A stretch of DNA of 64,000 nt, from the NCBI GenBank assembly GCA_964599095.1, contig CAZREB010000013.1:62001-126000 (forward strand), written 5' to 3'. Every line of letters begins with the position of its first letter. The first letter of the stretch is position 1. The stretch comes from SZAS-79 sp964599095. Its GTDB lineage: Bacteria > Pseudomonadota > Gammaproteobacteria > Burkholderiales > SG8-39. The notes beneath the pieces were generated by a model. It ran no database searches. It was given only the letters and a program-made list of their open reading frames with translations, and was not told the origin of the DNA. The position numbers were made by a program, and so were the translations under genes. Positions 17,507-25,344 of this stretch are shown here, one piece after another.

Positions 17507-18247
17507 TCAGTTCCAGCTGACGTCCGGCACTTCGGCGAAGACCCGCAGCAGGCCAGTCGACCAGAACCCGCTGATCTGCGAGAAATACGGGTCGCCCTCG
17601 GTGTAGCGGCGCTTGAGGGTCACGCGCAGCGCGTCCTTTTCGTAGCCGAGCAGGTCGATCGGCAGCCCGACGGAAAGATTCGAGCGCATCGTCGAGTCGA
17701 ACGACACCAGCAGGCATTTGGCCACGTCCTTCAGCGGCGTGTCGAACTTGACCACGCGGTCGATCATCGGCTTGCCGTACTTGGCCTCGCCGATCTGGAA
17801 ATAATTGGTGTCGGTGGTCGCCTCGATGAAGTTGCCCTGCGGGTAGACCATGAACAGGCGCGGCGCTTCACCGCGGACCTGGCCGCCGACGATCAGCGTG
17901 CAACCCGGGTCGATGCCCTGCTGGGCAAGGCTTGGGCCGTCGCGCGCCACGACTTCGCGCAGGGTCTGCCCGAGAAGCACTGCGACATCGTACAGGCTGC
18001 GCAGGCCCTCGATGCCCGAGAAGTTCACCTGCCCGTCGGGCAGCCGGGCGCGCATCTGCAGCAGGGAGATCACGCTCTGCGTGGTGCCGAGGTTCCCGGC
18101 CGAGAGCACCGCAATCACGCGCTCGCCCGGCACTTCGAAGACCTTCATCTTGCTGTAGACCGAGACGTAGTCCACGCCGGCGTTGGTGCGCGAATCCGAC
18201 GCGAAAACGATTCCTTCGTTGGTGACGGCGGCGACGCAGTAGGTCAT
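17507..18247 (-). CDS. Anbu, proteasome-like peptidase
   Basis: A 246-residue member of the ancestral-beta-subunit family (COG3484), self-assembling relatives of the 20S proteasome beta subunit. After removal of Met the chain begins with Thr1 (TYCVAAVTNEG), the N-terminal nucleophile; D17 in ASDSRTN and a Lys near 32 in YSKMKVF complete the expected site. There is no propeptide. Upstream on the same strand are the three genes that typically accompany Anbu (permuted ATP-grasp, alpha-E, transglutaminase-like), 42 nt away, so this is the family's standard operon. Its natural substrate is not known. Confidence 0.92.
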   Translation of the reverse strand: MTYCVAAVTNEGIVFASDSRTNAGVDYVSVYSKMKVFEVPGERVIAVLSAGNLGTTQSVISLLQMRARLPDGQVNFSGIEGLRSLYDVAVLLGQTLREVVARDGPSLAQQGIDPGCTLIVGGQVRGEAPRLFMVYPQGNFIEATTDTNYFQIGEAKYGKPMIDRVVKFDTPLKDVAKCLLVSFDSTMRSNLSVGLPIDLLGYEKDALRVTLKRRYTEGDPYFSQISGFWSTGLLRVFAEVPDVSWN

Positions 18248-18289
18248 GGGGCGATCTTAGCGCAGGAAGGCCTGCCCTTCGCCCGGCCC

Positions 18290-19105
18290 TCAGGGCGTGA
18301 TCCGTATCCTTGCGTGCGCTTGCATGGTCTCGACCCCGCCGCCGGTGCGCACGCCGCGGATCGGGCAGGCGTCGAGATAATCCGCGCCGATCGCCAGCGC
18401 GAGGTGCTCGGACCCTTCGGCACGATTGCTTGCCAGGTCGAAGCCGCGCCATTGCCCGGAAACCCAGGCCTCGGCCCACGCGTGCCCGGCAATGAAACCG
18501 TCGTCGGTGGGCTTCGCCGAGTGCAGGTAGCCGCTGACAAATCGCGCCGGCACCCCGAGATGGCGGCAGCAGGCGATGAATACATGCGCCAGGTCGCTCA
18601 CGCTGACGCCGCCGCCCGAAAAAGCCTCCGCGGCGCTCAGGGTCGTGCCGCCTTCCTCGGGCTTGACCGGGATCTTGTCGCTGATCGCGGCCGCGAGCTC
18701 GCGCAGGCCGGCAAGCGTGCCGGCGCGCCCGGCATTGCGGGCCGCAAACGCCGCGAGGGCCTCGTCCGCTCGGGTGTTCGCGGTGGTGCGCAGGAAGACC
18801 AGCGGCGAGAGGCCGTTGCCCGTCGAGCCCTCGGGGTCGCTCGACGCGGTATCGCCGGGCGGGATCGTTTCGACAACGCCGTGCGCGCGGATGCGGATTT
18901 CGGACACCGATTTGTCGAGCGTCAGCACGTGCAGCACGTTGCCATAGCCGTCGTGCGTCTGCGTGGCCGGCCTGGGCGTGTCGACCTGCCAGTGAAGGAT
19001 CCGGTGGCGCGGCGACTCGCGCGGCGTAAGGCGGAAGTACTGCGTGGATGAGCGCACCGGCGCGTCGTACCGGTAGATCGTGTCGTGGGTGATCGCCAGT
19101 TTCAT
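18290..19105 (-). CDS. Transglutaminase-like protein of the Anbu cluster, catalytic Cys apparently missing
   Basis: A 271-residue protein with a bacterial transglutaminase N-terminal domain (ITHDTIYRYDAPVRSSTQYFRLTP) and the papain-like core. His208 (AGHAWAEAW) and Asp223 (RGFDLASN) of the triad are present. Where the family usually reads G-V-C-x-D-x-A-H, this protein reads G-V-S-V-S-D-L-A-H at 166-174, so no cysteine stands at the active-site position; two cysteines (179-180) follow within the helix. It may be inactive, a binding protein, or use another nucleophile. The ATG overlaps the upstream alpha-E stop (ATGA). Confidence 0.88.
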   Translation of the reverse strand: MKLAITHDTIYRYDAPVRSSTQYFRLTPRESPRHRILHWQVDTPRPATQTHDGYGNVLHVLTLDKSVSEIRIRAHGVVETIPPGDTASSDPEGSTGNGLSPLVFLRTTANTRADEALAAFAARNAGRAGTLAGLRELAAAISDKIPVKPEEGGTTLSAAEAFSGGGVSVSDLAHVFIACCRHLGVPARFVSGYLHSAKPTDDGFIAGHAWAEAWVSGQWRGFDLASNRAEGSEHLALAIGADYLDACPIRGVRTGGGVETMQAHARIRITP

Positions 19106-20043
19106 ATGGTGCCGAGGTAGGCGCGCTGGATCCGGTTGCCGAGCTCGCCGATGTCGTCGAGGCACGCCTCGAGGTACTCGTGCAGCCCGCCCTGGAAGAT
19201 TTCCTCGATGTCGGCATGCGTGAGCCGCGCATGCAGCTCGCTCGCCAGCCGCTTGGCCGCCTGGTCGTTCTGGCCGTCGATGCGGCTGAGCGCCTCGGTC
19301 ACCTGGTCGAAGCACGCGGCCAGCGACCGGGGCATCCTGCGTTCCAGCAGCAGCAACTCGGCCACCTTGATCGGGAAGATCTGGTCGCGGTACAGCGTGC
19401 GGTAGGTCTCGAACGCCGACACCGAGCGCAGCAGCGCCGCCCACTGGTAGTAATCAAGTGCCCCGCCGACGTCCTCCACCCGCGGCAGCAGGATGTGGTA
19501 CTTCACGTCGAGGATGCGTGCGGTGTTGTCGGCGCGCTCGAGGAAGGTGCCCAGGCGCGAGAAATTGAAGGCCTCGCCGCGAACGATGGTGCCGTAGGTC
19601 ACGCCGCGAAACAGGTGGCTCCTGTCCTTGACCCAGTCGAAGAAGCGCGTCGCGTCCGCGCCGATGATGTCCTTGCGTTTGAAGCCCTTGAGTTCGAGCC
19701 AGGTGGCGTTCAGCGTTTCCCACATCTCGGAGGTGATCTGCCAGCGCACCGCATGGCCGTTCTCCCGCGCCCACTTGAGGCAGGAGTAGATCGACGAGGG
19801 GTTCTTTTCGTCGAGCGCCATGAAGTCGAGCAGTGCCGGCAGCGTGAGCTTCTTGTGGTTCGCGAAGAACGCCTCGTCGGTTTCGGTGATGGCGAGCGGC
19901 GCCATCAGGTTCTGCCGCTGCTGCGTGTCCTTGGTGCTGAACAGCACGAGGTTCGAGGTCACGCCGAGGATGCGCGCCATGTTCTCGGCGCGCTCCATCT
20001 GGCGCGACATCCAGAAAATGCGGTCGGCTACGCGGGAGAGCAT
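19102..20043 (-). CDS. Alpha-E domain protein (DUF403)
   Basis: A 313-residue, largely helical protein. The opening MLSRVADRIFWMSRQMERAENMAR is the hallmark of the alpha-E family, followed by the conserved ARENGHAVRWQITSEMWETLN and FLERADNTARILDVKYH segments. No catalytic site is recognised; the family is always encoded near permuted ATP-grasp proteins and is thought to act with them. It overlaps both neighbours by one to four bases (TAATG with the ATP-grasp stop and ATGA with the transglutaminase-like start), indicating tight translational coupling. Confidence 0.92.
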   Translation of the reverse strand: MLSRVADRIFWMSRQMERAENMARILGVTSNLVLFSTKDTQQRQNLMAPLAITETDEAFFANHKKLTLPALLDFMALDEKNPSSIYSCLKWARENGHAVRWQITSEMWETLNATWLELKGFKRKDIIGADATRFFDWVKDRSHLFRGVTYGTIVRGEAFNFSRLGTFLERADNTARILDVKYHILLPRVEDVGGALDYYQWAALLRSVSAFETYRTLYRDQIFPIKVAELLLLERRMPRSLAACFDQVTEALSRIDGQNDQAAKRLASELHARLTHADIEEIFQGGLHEYLEACLDDIGELGNRIQRAYLGTI

Positions 20044-21470
20044 TACTCCACCACCCAGGTGTCTTTGGTGCCGCCGCCCTGCGACGAATTCACCACCAGC
20101 GAGCCTTCCTTGAGCGCCACGCGGGTGAGGCCTCCCGGCACGAACTTCACGTCCTTGGCCGAAAGCACGAACGGGCGCAGGTCGATGTGCCGCGGCGCGA
20201 TTCCCTGCTCGACGAAGGTCGGGCAGGTGGAGAGCGAAAGCGTCGGCTGGGCGATGTAGTTCGCCGGGTTGGCGAGGATGCGGGCGCGGAAGGCCTCGAT
20301 CTCCTTCTTCGTCGAGGTCGGCCCGATCAGCATGCCGTAGCCGCCCGAGCCCTGCACCTCCTTCACCACGAGCCTGGCGAGATTGTCCAATACGTGCTCG
20401 AGGTCCTTGGGTTTCTTCAGTTGCCAGGTGGGGACGTTCTTGAGGATCGGCTCTTCGGCGAGGTAGAACCTGATCATGTCCGGTACATACGGGTAGGTCG
20501 ACTTGTCGTCGGCCACGCCGGTGCCGAGCGCATTCGCCAGGCTCACGTTGCCGGCGCGATAGACCGACAGCAGCCCGGGCACGCCGAGGAAGGAATCCGG
20601 CCGGAAAGCGAGCGGATCGAGGAACGCGTCGTCCACCCGCCGGTAGATCACGTCCACGCGCTGGCGGCCGCCGGTGGTGCGCATGTAGACGCGGCCGTCC
20701 TTGACGAAGAGGTCGGCGCCTTCGACAAGTTCCACGCCCATCTGCTGCGCAAGGAACGCATGCTCGAAATAGGCGCTGTTGTACTGGCCCGGAGTCAGCA
20801 CGACGACCGTAGGCTCGCGCATCTCGTGCGGCGCGGCTGCGCGCAGGGTGTCGAGCAGGAGTCCCGGGTAGTGCTCCACCGGCAGCACCGACTGCGTCGC
20901 GAACAGCTCGGGGAACAGCCGCATCATCATCTTGCGGTTCTCGAGCATGTACGAGACGCCCGAGGGCGTGCGCAGGTTGTCCTCGAGCACGTAGTAGCTG
21001 CCGTCCTCGTGGCGGATCAGGTCGATGCCGGAGATGTGGGAATAGACGCGGTTCGGCAATTCGAGGCCGACCATCGCGACCTGGTAGGCCTCGTTGGTCA
21101 GCACCTGCTCGGGCGGGATCACGCCTTCCTTCAGGATGCGCTGTTCGTGGTAGATGTCGTGCAGGAAATGGTTGAGCGCGGTGACCCGTTGCTTCAGCCC
21201 CCGGGCGAGCATTTCCCACTCGGCCACCGGAATGATGCGCGGAATCGTGTCGAACGGGATCAGCCGCTCGGCGCCGGCCTCGTCGCCGTAGACGGCGAAC
21301 GTAATGCCGACCCGGTGGAACAGCAGGTCGGCTTCGCGCCGCTTTTCGGCCACGCGCTCCGGCGGCATTGCCGCGAGCCAGTCCACCAGCGGCCGGTAAT
21401 GCTCGCGCACCTCGCGCCGGCCCGGGCCGGGCAGGTTCATTTCGTCGTAATGCTGGACTGGGGCGGCCAT
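20043..21470 (-). CDS. Circularly permuted ATP-grasp protein (CP_ATPgrasp_2)
   Basis: A 475-residue protein of the circularly permuted ATP-grasp type 2 family (DUF404/DUF407). Diagnostic blocks are YVLEDNLRTPSGVSYMLENR near residues 168-187, VVVLTPGQYNSAYFEHAFLA near 225, and VVKEVQGSGGYGMLIGP near 375. Such proteins are predicted to ligate an amine to a carboxylate using ATP, perhaps building the peptide tag or ligand of the Anbu system; no product is known to me. It is the first gene of the operon, with a promoter-like element 25-53 nt upstream. The downstream alpha-E ATG overlaps its TAA. Confidence 0.92.
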   Translation of the reverse strand: MAAPVQHYDEMNLPGPGRREVREHYRPLVDWLAAMPPERVAEKRREADLLFHRVGITFAVYGDEAGAERLIPFDTIPRIIPVAEWEMLARGLKQRVTALNHFLHDIYHEQRILKEGVIPPEQVLTNEAYQVAMVGLELPNRVYSHISGIDLIRHEDGSYYVLEDNLRTPSGVSYMLENRKMMMRLFPELFATQSVLPVEHYPGLLLDTLRAAAPHEMREPTVVVLTPGQYNSAYFEHAFLAQQMGVELVEGADLFVKDGRVYMRTTGGRQRVDVIYRRVDDAFLDPLAFRPDSFLGVPGLLSVYRAGNVSLANALGTGVADDKSTYPYVPDMIRFYLAEEPILKNVPTWQLKKPKDLEHVLDNLARLVVKEVQGSGGYGMLIGPTSTKKEIEAFRARILANPANYIAQPTLSLSTCPTFVEQGIAPRHIDLRPFVLSAKDVKFVPGGLTRVALKEGSLVVNSSQGGGTKDTWVVE

Positions 21471-21494
21471 TGCACGGTCTCGGGTGGATGGCCC

Positions 21495-21523
21495 ACTCTA
21501 AGCAAGCCATGTGCCACTGGCAA
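21495..21523 (-). promoter_or_regulatory. Predicted promoter of the Anbu operon
   Basis: On the minus strand TTGCCA (21518-21523) and TAGAGT (21495-21500) are separated by exactly 17 bp, placing initiation about 18 nt before the ATP-grasp start. An 11-bp near-palindrome TGCCA-C-TGGCA (21512-21522) overlaps the -35 and could be an operator. Confidence 0.5.
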
Positions 21524-21536
21524 GGCGCCCGGCGGG

Positions 21537-22376
21537 TTATCCGAGCGCCGCTTCGGCCGACATCGCTAGCCGCCCGTGTGCATTCGCCGCCCAGAGGACG
21601 GCTTTGTCGCCTTCGATGCGCCCGTTCACGGTGAAGGGCGCCTGACCGACCAGCGGACTGACGCCACGAAAGGAAAAGCTCTTCATCGGTCGCCCGGCCC
21701 GCCGGGTCAGTGCTTCGGCGAGCAGGGTTGCCGTGAGGGGGGCATGCACGAGCAGACCCGGGTACCCCTCGACACCGGTGGTGTAGGGCTGGTCGTAATG
21801 GATGCGGTGGCTGTTGAAGGTCAGCGCCGAGTAGCGGAAAAGCAGGACCGGGCCCGGCACGATCGGGTCGGACCATTGGGCACCATCGGGCGCAGTCGGC
21901 GGCTCGGCTGTCGCGCCGGAGGCCTCCTCGCGATAGACGATGTCCTGCTCCTCGGCGATCGCGAGCCCGTGTTCGCCCTCGATGTCGTGGGAGACCTTGA
22001 CGAACACGAGAGCGCCGCTCCTGCCGTGCTTGACCGAGACGTCGCGGATGGTCGAACGGCGGGTAGCCCGCTCGCCGATCAATAGCGGCTTGTGGAAGGT
22101 CAGGCGCCCGCCCGCCCACATGCGTCGCGGCAGCGGCACCGGCGGAAGGAACCCGCCGCGCTTCGGATGGCCGTCGGCCTCGATTTCGGCGGTCCGGGCG
22201 GTCGGCACGAAGTGGGTCCAGTGCCACAGATGCGGGAAGGGCTCGCCGGCTGCGGGCGCCGATTCGCGGTCAAGCGTCGCCGCGAGGAGCTGCGCATTGC
22301 GCTCCGAAATGAGGTCGACGCGGGTTTCGGTGCGGCCTGCCCAGGCGGCAAACGCCGCGGGATCGAGCGCCGCCAC
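21537..22376 (-). CDS. HTD2-like / FAS1-like acyl-CoA hydratase (MaoC superfamily)
   Basis: A 279-residue double hot-dog protein. The N-terminal half has GHPKRGGFLPPVPLPRRMWAG and the C-terminal half FNSHRIHYDQPYTTGVEGYPGLLVHAPL, which carries the catalytic His/Asp region of hydratase 2 enzymes. This combination is typical of HTD2/mesaconyl-C4-CoA hydratase-like proteins that add or remove water on acyl thioesters. The GTG at 22376 is chosen because it follows the AraC stop by 4 nt and an earlier start would lie deep in that gene. It is co-transcribed with the AraC regulator; the acyl substrate is unknown. Confidence 0.8.
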   Translation of the reverse strand: MAALDPAAFAAWAGRTETRVDLISERNAQLLAATLDRESAPAAGEPFPHLWHWTHFVPTARTAEIEADGHPKRGGFLPPVPLPRRMWAGGRLTFHKPLLIGERATRRSTIRDVSVKHGRSGALVFVKVSHDIEGEHGLAIAEEQDIVYREEASGATAEPPTAPDGAQWSDPIVPGPVLLFRYSALTFNSHRIHYDQPYTTGVEGYPGLLVHAPLTATLLAEALTRRAGRPMKSFSFRGVSPLVGQAPFTVNGRIEGDKAVLWAANAHGRLAMSAEAALG

Positions 22377-22380
22377 CGGC

Positions 22381-23304
22381 TTACTTGGCGGGTTCGAGAG
22401 AACTCTCGTCGAACGGCGGCAGCCCGGGCTCGGCCGGCGCGACCGGCCGCGGCGTGCCGGCGGCGGCCCCGACCGCGGAGAACCGGCGGTACTCGGAAGG
22501 CGAGGCACCGACCTGGTTCAGAAAAAAGCGCGTGAAGTTGCTCTGTGCCGAGAATCCAAGTTCGGCCGACACGTCGCCGATCTTGGTGTCCGACGTCGAC
22601 AGGCGGGTGATCGCGGTCTCGACGCACAGCATGTCGAGGTACTCGCGCGGCGAGCGGCCGGTGCACATCTGGAACAGGTCGTAGAAGCGCGAGCGCGACA
22701 GGCCGACTTGCGTGGCGATGTCGTCCATGTTCACGTCCTTGTTCGGCCTCGCGCGCAGCAGCGCGATCGCGCGACGGATGCGGGAGTCGGCAAACCGGGA
22801 ACCGCGCCACATCGGCGAAGTGGAGCGCCGCTTGGCGATGTAGCTGTCGATGATCGACAGGATCAGTTCCTGCACCATGAACTCGAGGCGGTCGGCCGAC
22901 AGGAACCGGTCGTTCATCATGTCGATCGCCATGGCATCGGCGATCTTGCGGATATGCGGCGTTACCGCGTCGAGCGTGCGCGGGTAGGGCCCCTGGTCCG
23001 CGCTGCGGAACATTGCCGGAAACGTCTGCGCCAGCCAGTCCGGCGAGATGTTCATCAGGATCAGGCGGGCGCTGGAATTGTCCTCGTTCGAGAAGGCCTC
23101 GTGCGGCCGGTTCGAATTGATGAACAGGATGTCGTTGCGGGTCAGGACTTCCGATTCGCCGCCGATCGCGAACTTGCGGTCGGCGCCGTCGTATTTGAGG
23201 ATCAGCTGGTGCTCCGCATGGGCGTGCGTGCCGGTAGCGCAGGCCGACTCCGTCAGGACCACGCGGCCGAACCTGCCTTCGAAAAATCGCAGTGCGTTAC
23301 TCAT
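22381..23304 (-). CDS. AraC-family transcriptional regulator
   Basis: A 307-residue regulator. The N-terminal cupin-like sensing domain contains HAHAEHQLILKYDG near residue 27 and FINSNRPHEAFSNED near 62. The C-terminal double helix-turn-helix spans about 190-290: VNMDDIATQVGLSRSRFYDLFQMCTGRSPREYL, then IGDVSAELGFSAQSNFTRFFLNQVGASPSEYR. It likely controls its own operon with the hydratase gene downstream, binding a small effector in the cupin pocket. A proline-rich tail of about 30 residues follows the DNA-binding domain. Confidence 0.92.
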   Translation of the reverse strand: MSNALRFFEGRFGRVVLTESACATGTHAHAEHQLILKYDGADRKFAIGGESEVLTRNDILFINSNRPHEAFSNEDNSSARLILMNISPDWLAQTFPAMFRSADQGPYPRTLDAVTPHIRKIADAMAIDMMNDRFLSADRLEFMVQELILSIIDSYIAKRRSTSPMWRGSRFADSRIRRAIALLRARPNKDVNMDDIATQVGLSRSRFYDLFQMCTGRSPREYLDMLCVETAITRLSTSDTKIGDVSAELGFSAQSNFTRFFLNQVGASPSEYRRFSAVGAAAGTPRPVAPAEPGLPPFDESSLEPAK

Positions 23305-23460
23305 CGCGCTTCATTTCGATGGTTGAAGCGGGAGAATAGCTTTCGACGCCCGGGGGCGCCAGCATTGGATAGATGGATATCTGCGTTCAAGATGTTAAAT
23401 TGGGAAAAGATAGTAATCACTTACGCGAAGAGAGCTGGCCAGTGAATTGTAAGGTTATTG

Positions 23461-23937
23461 TCAGTAAGGCAGGACCTGGGGCCTCTTTGCCGTAATCACG
23501 CGGGTGTTCACGCCGACCCAGTTGAGTCCGCCAAAGAGGCGCCCGTGCTCGATTTTCACGCACCGGTCCATCACCGAATCGAGGCCCGCGGCGCGCGCTT
23601 TGCGGTCGGCTTCCTCGTTGATGACGCCGATCTGCTGCCAAAGCACCCTGGCGCCGATGGCGATCGCGTCGTCGGCCAGCGGCAGGATGCGATCGGTCTT
23701 CTGGAAGCAGTCGACGATGTCGACCTTTTCGGGGATGTCGCGCAGCGACGCGTAGCATTTCTGCCCGAGCACTTCGGTGTACTGCGGGTTCACCGGGATG
23801 ACGCGGTAGCCGTGTTCCATCATGTACTTCGCCGCGAAGTAGCTCGGCCGGTACCAGTTGGCCGACAGGCCGACGACCGCGATCGTCCGCGACTGCTTGA
23901 GGATGCGGCGCAGTGTTGCGATGTCGGTCTCGTGCAT
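23461..23937 (-). CDS. CoA-binding domain protein (YccU family)
   Basis: A 158-residue stand-alone CoA-binding Rossmann protein, with TIAVVGLSANWYRPSYFAAKYM near residue 17 and YRVIPVNPQYTEVLG near 45, as in YccU and the N-terminal domain of succinyl-CoA synthetases. The C-terminal DRCVKIEHGR is also conserved in the family. The function is not defined. The ATG at 23937 is chosen because the Rossmann strand follows at the normal distance. It is divergent from the NIPSNAP gene across a shared TATAAT palindrome. Confidence 0.88.
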   Translation of the reverse strand: MHETDIATLRRILKQSRTIAVVGLSANWYRPSYFAAKYMMEHGYRVIPVNPQYTEVLGQKCYASLRDIPEKVDIVDCFQKTDRILPLADDAIAIGARVLWQQIGVINEEADRKARAAGLDSVMDRCVKIEHGRLFGGLNWVGVNTRVITAKRPQVLPY

Positions 23938-23966
23938 GGCGAAACACCCGGAGTCCCTGAGAGGCG

Positions 23967-23978
23967 GATTATATAATC
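23967..23978. promoter_or_regulatory. Shared palindromic -10 region for divergent genes
   Basis: GATTATATAATC is a perfect 12-bp palindrome that provides TATAAT on both strands (plus 23972-23977; minus 23968-23973). It lies 30 nt from the CoA-binding gene start and about 63 nt from the NIPSNAP start, so RNA polymerase binding for the two genes may be mutually exclusive. No clear -35 hexamers are seen. Confidence 0.5.
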
Positions 23979-24040
23979 GCGATGCTTTCACCAGACTTAG
24001 CTCGGCTCGCACGCCCGCCGCATTCCCGAGGAGAAGCCCG

Positions 24041-24385
24041 ATGTACGTCGAAGAACGCATCTACCTGCTGCATCCCGGGAAAGTCGCCGAATACTTCAGG
24101 ATCTACGAGTCCGACGGCCTGCCGACGCAGATGAAGCACCTGCCGCACCTGGTCGGCTACTACTCCACCGAGGTCGGGATGCAGAACATGGTGATCCACC
24201 TCTGGGCCTACGACGACTTGAACCAGCGCGACAGGTGCCGCGCCGCCATGCAGGCCGATCCTGCATGGCAGGCCTACGTGGCGAAGATCCGGCCGCTGAT
24301 CGCCTCCCAGGAAACGCGCATCATGAAGCCTGCGCCGTTCTTCAAGGAGCGGCTCGCAAAGATGCTTGCGGTCAAAGCCGCATGA
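24041..24385 (+). CDS. NIPSNAP family protein
   Basis: A 114-residue single-domain NIPSNAP-type ferredoxin-like protein: VEERIYLLHPGKVAEYFRIYE at the start, then LVGYYSTEVGMQNMVIHLWAYDDLNQRD, the family hallmark. The biochemical role of bacterial members is mostly unknown; they often sit beside catabolic genes. GAGGAGAAG at 24029-24037 is a strong ribosome-binding site that fixes the ATG at 24041. The next gene overlaps by four bases (ATGA). Confidence 0.9.
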   Translation: MYVEERIYLLHPGKVAEYFRIYESDGLPTQMKHLPHLVGYYSTEVGMQNMVIHLWAYDDLNQRDRCRAAMQADPAWQAYVAKIRPLIASQETRIMKPAPFFKERLAKMLAVKAA

Positions 24386-25329
24386 GCCTGCACCCGCAGG
24401 TGGAGGTGTTGCTCGAGCGGGTGGCTCGCTCGCCATTGCCGCCTTACCACGAGTTGCCGCCGACCGTTTCGCGCCGCGTGTATCACGATACCCGCAGCGC
24501 CACGTCGCCTGCTGCGCCCGAGATGGGCGCGATCACGCTGATGCTGGTGCCCGGGCCTGCCGGCCCGCTGCCGGTCCGTGCGTACCGGCCGGCCGGTGCC
24601 GAGAAGGGGGCGACCCTCCCGGCGCTCGTGTTCTTTCACGGCGGCGGCTGGGTCATCGGCGACCTCGACACGCATGACGTCGCCTGCAGGCTGCTTTCGA
24701 ACGGTGCGCATTGCATGGTCTATTCCGTCGAGTACAGGCTCGCGCCCGAAGCGCGATTCCCGGCGGCGGCAGACGATTGCATCGCCGCGACCCGGTACAT
24801 CGCTGCGCAGGCCGCGACGCTCGGGATCGACCCGAACCGAATCGCGGTAGGCGGGGACAGCGCCGGGGGCAACCTTGCCGCGGTGGTGTGCATCGACGCG
24901 CGTGATTCGAAAGGGCCGATGCCCTGTTTCCAGTTGCTGGTCTACCCGGCGACCGACCAGCGCAGCGGCCACGCGTCGCACGTGCGCAACGCGGAAGGCT
25001 ATCTGCTCACGCGCAAGGTGATGAATTACTTTCGCGGCCACTACCTGCCGAACGAGGCCGACTGGCTCGACTGGCGGGCGTCGCCGCTGCTCGCGACCAG
25101 CCTTGCCGGGTTGCCGCCGGCGTATGTGCTTACCGCCGGATACGACCCGCTGGTCGACGAAGGCCGCGCCTATGCCGAGCGGCTCGCGGCCGAGGGTGTC
25201 CGCACCGAATACCGGGAGTTCCCGGACATGGTGCACGGCTTCCTGCTGATGGGCGGCGTGCTGGATACCGCGAATGAAGCCATGTCTGCCTGTTGCGCCG
25301 CATTGCGCGGCGCATTCAATGCCAAATGA
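24382..25329 (+). CDS. HSL-type alpha/beta hydrolase (esterase/lipase)
   Basis: A 315-residue member of the hormone-sensitive-lipase (family IV) esterases. The oxyanion motif HGGGW is near residue 86, the nucleophile elbow GDSAGGN near 156 (Ser158), the acid lies in AGYDPLVDEG near 251, and the catalytic His in DMVHGFLLMG near 284. It hydrolyses a carboxylic ester or lactone of unknown identity. It is the middle gene of a coupled NIPSNAP / hydrolase / thiamine-diphosphate enzyme unit. Confidence 0.92.
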   Translation: MSLHPQVEVLLERVARSPLPPYHELPPTVSRRVYHDTRSATSPAAPEMGAITLMLVPGPAGPLPVRAYRPAGAEKGATLPALVFFHGGGWVIGDLDTHDVACRLLSNGAHCMVYSVEYRLAPEARFPAAADDCIAATRYIAAQAATLGIDPNRIAVGGDSAGGNLAAVVCIDARDSKGPMPCFQLLVYPATDQRSGHASHVRNAEGYLLTRKVMNYFRGHYLPNEADWLDWRASPLLATSLAGLPPAYVLTAGYDPLVDEGRAYAERLAAEGVRTEYREFPDMVHGFLLMGGVLDTANEAMSACCAALRGAFNAK

Positions 25330-25344
25330 TCGAGAGGTGACCGG

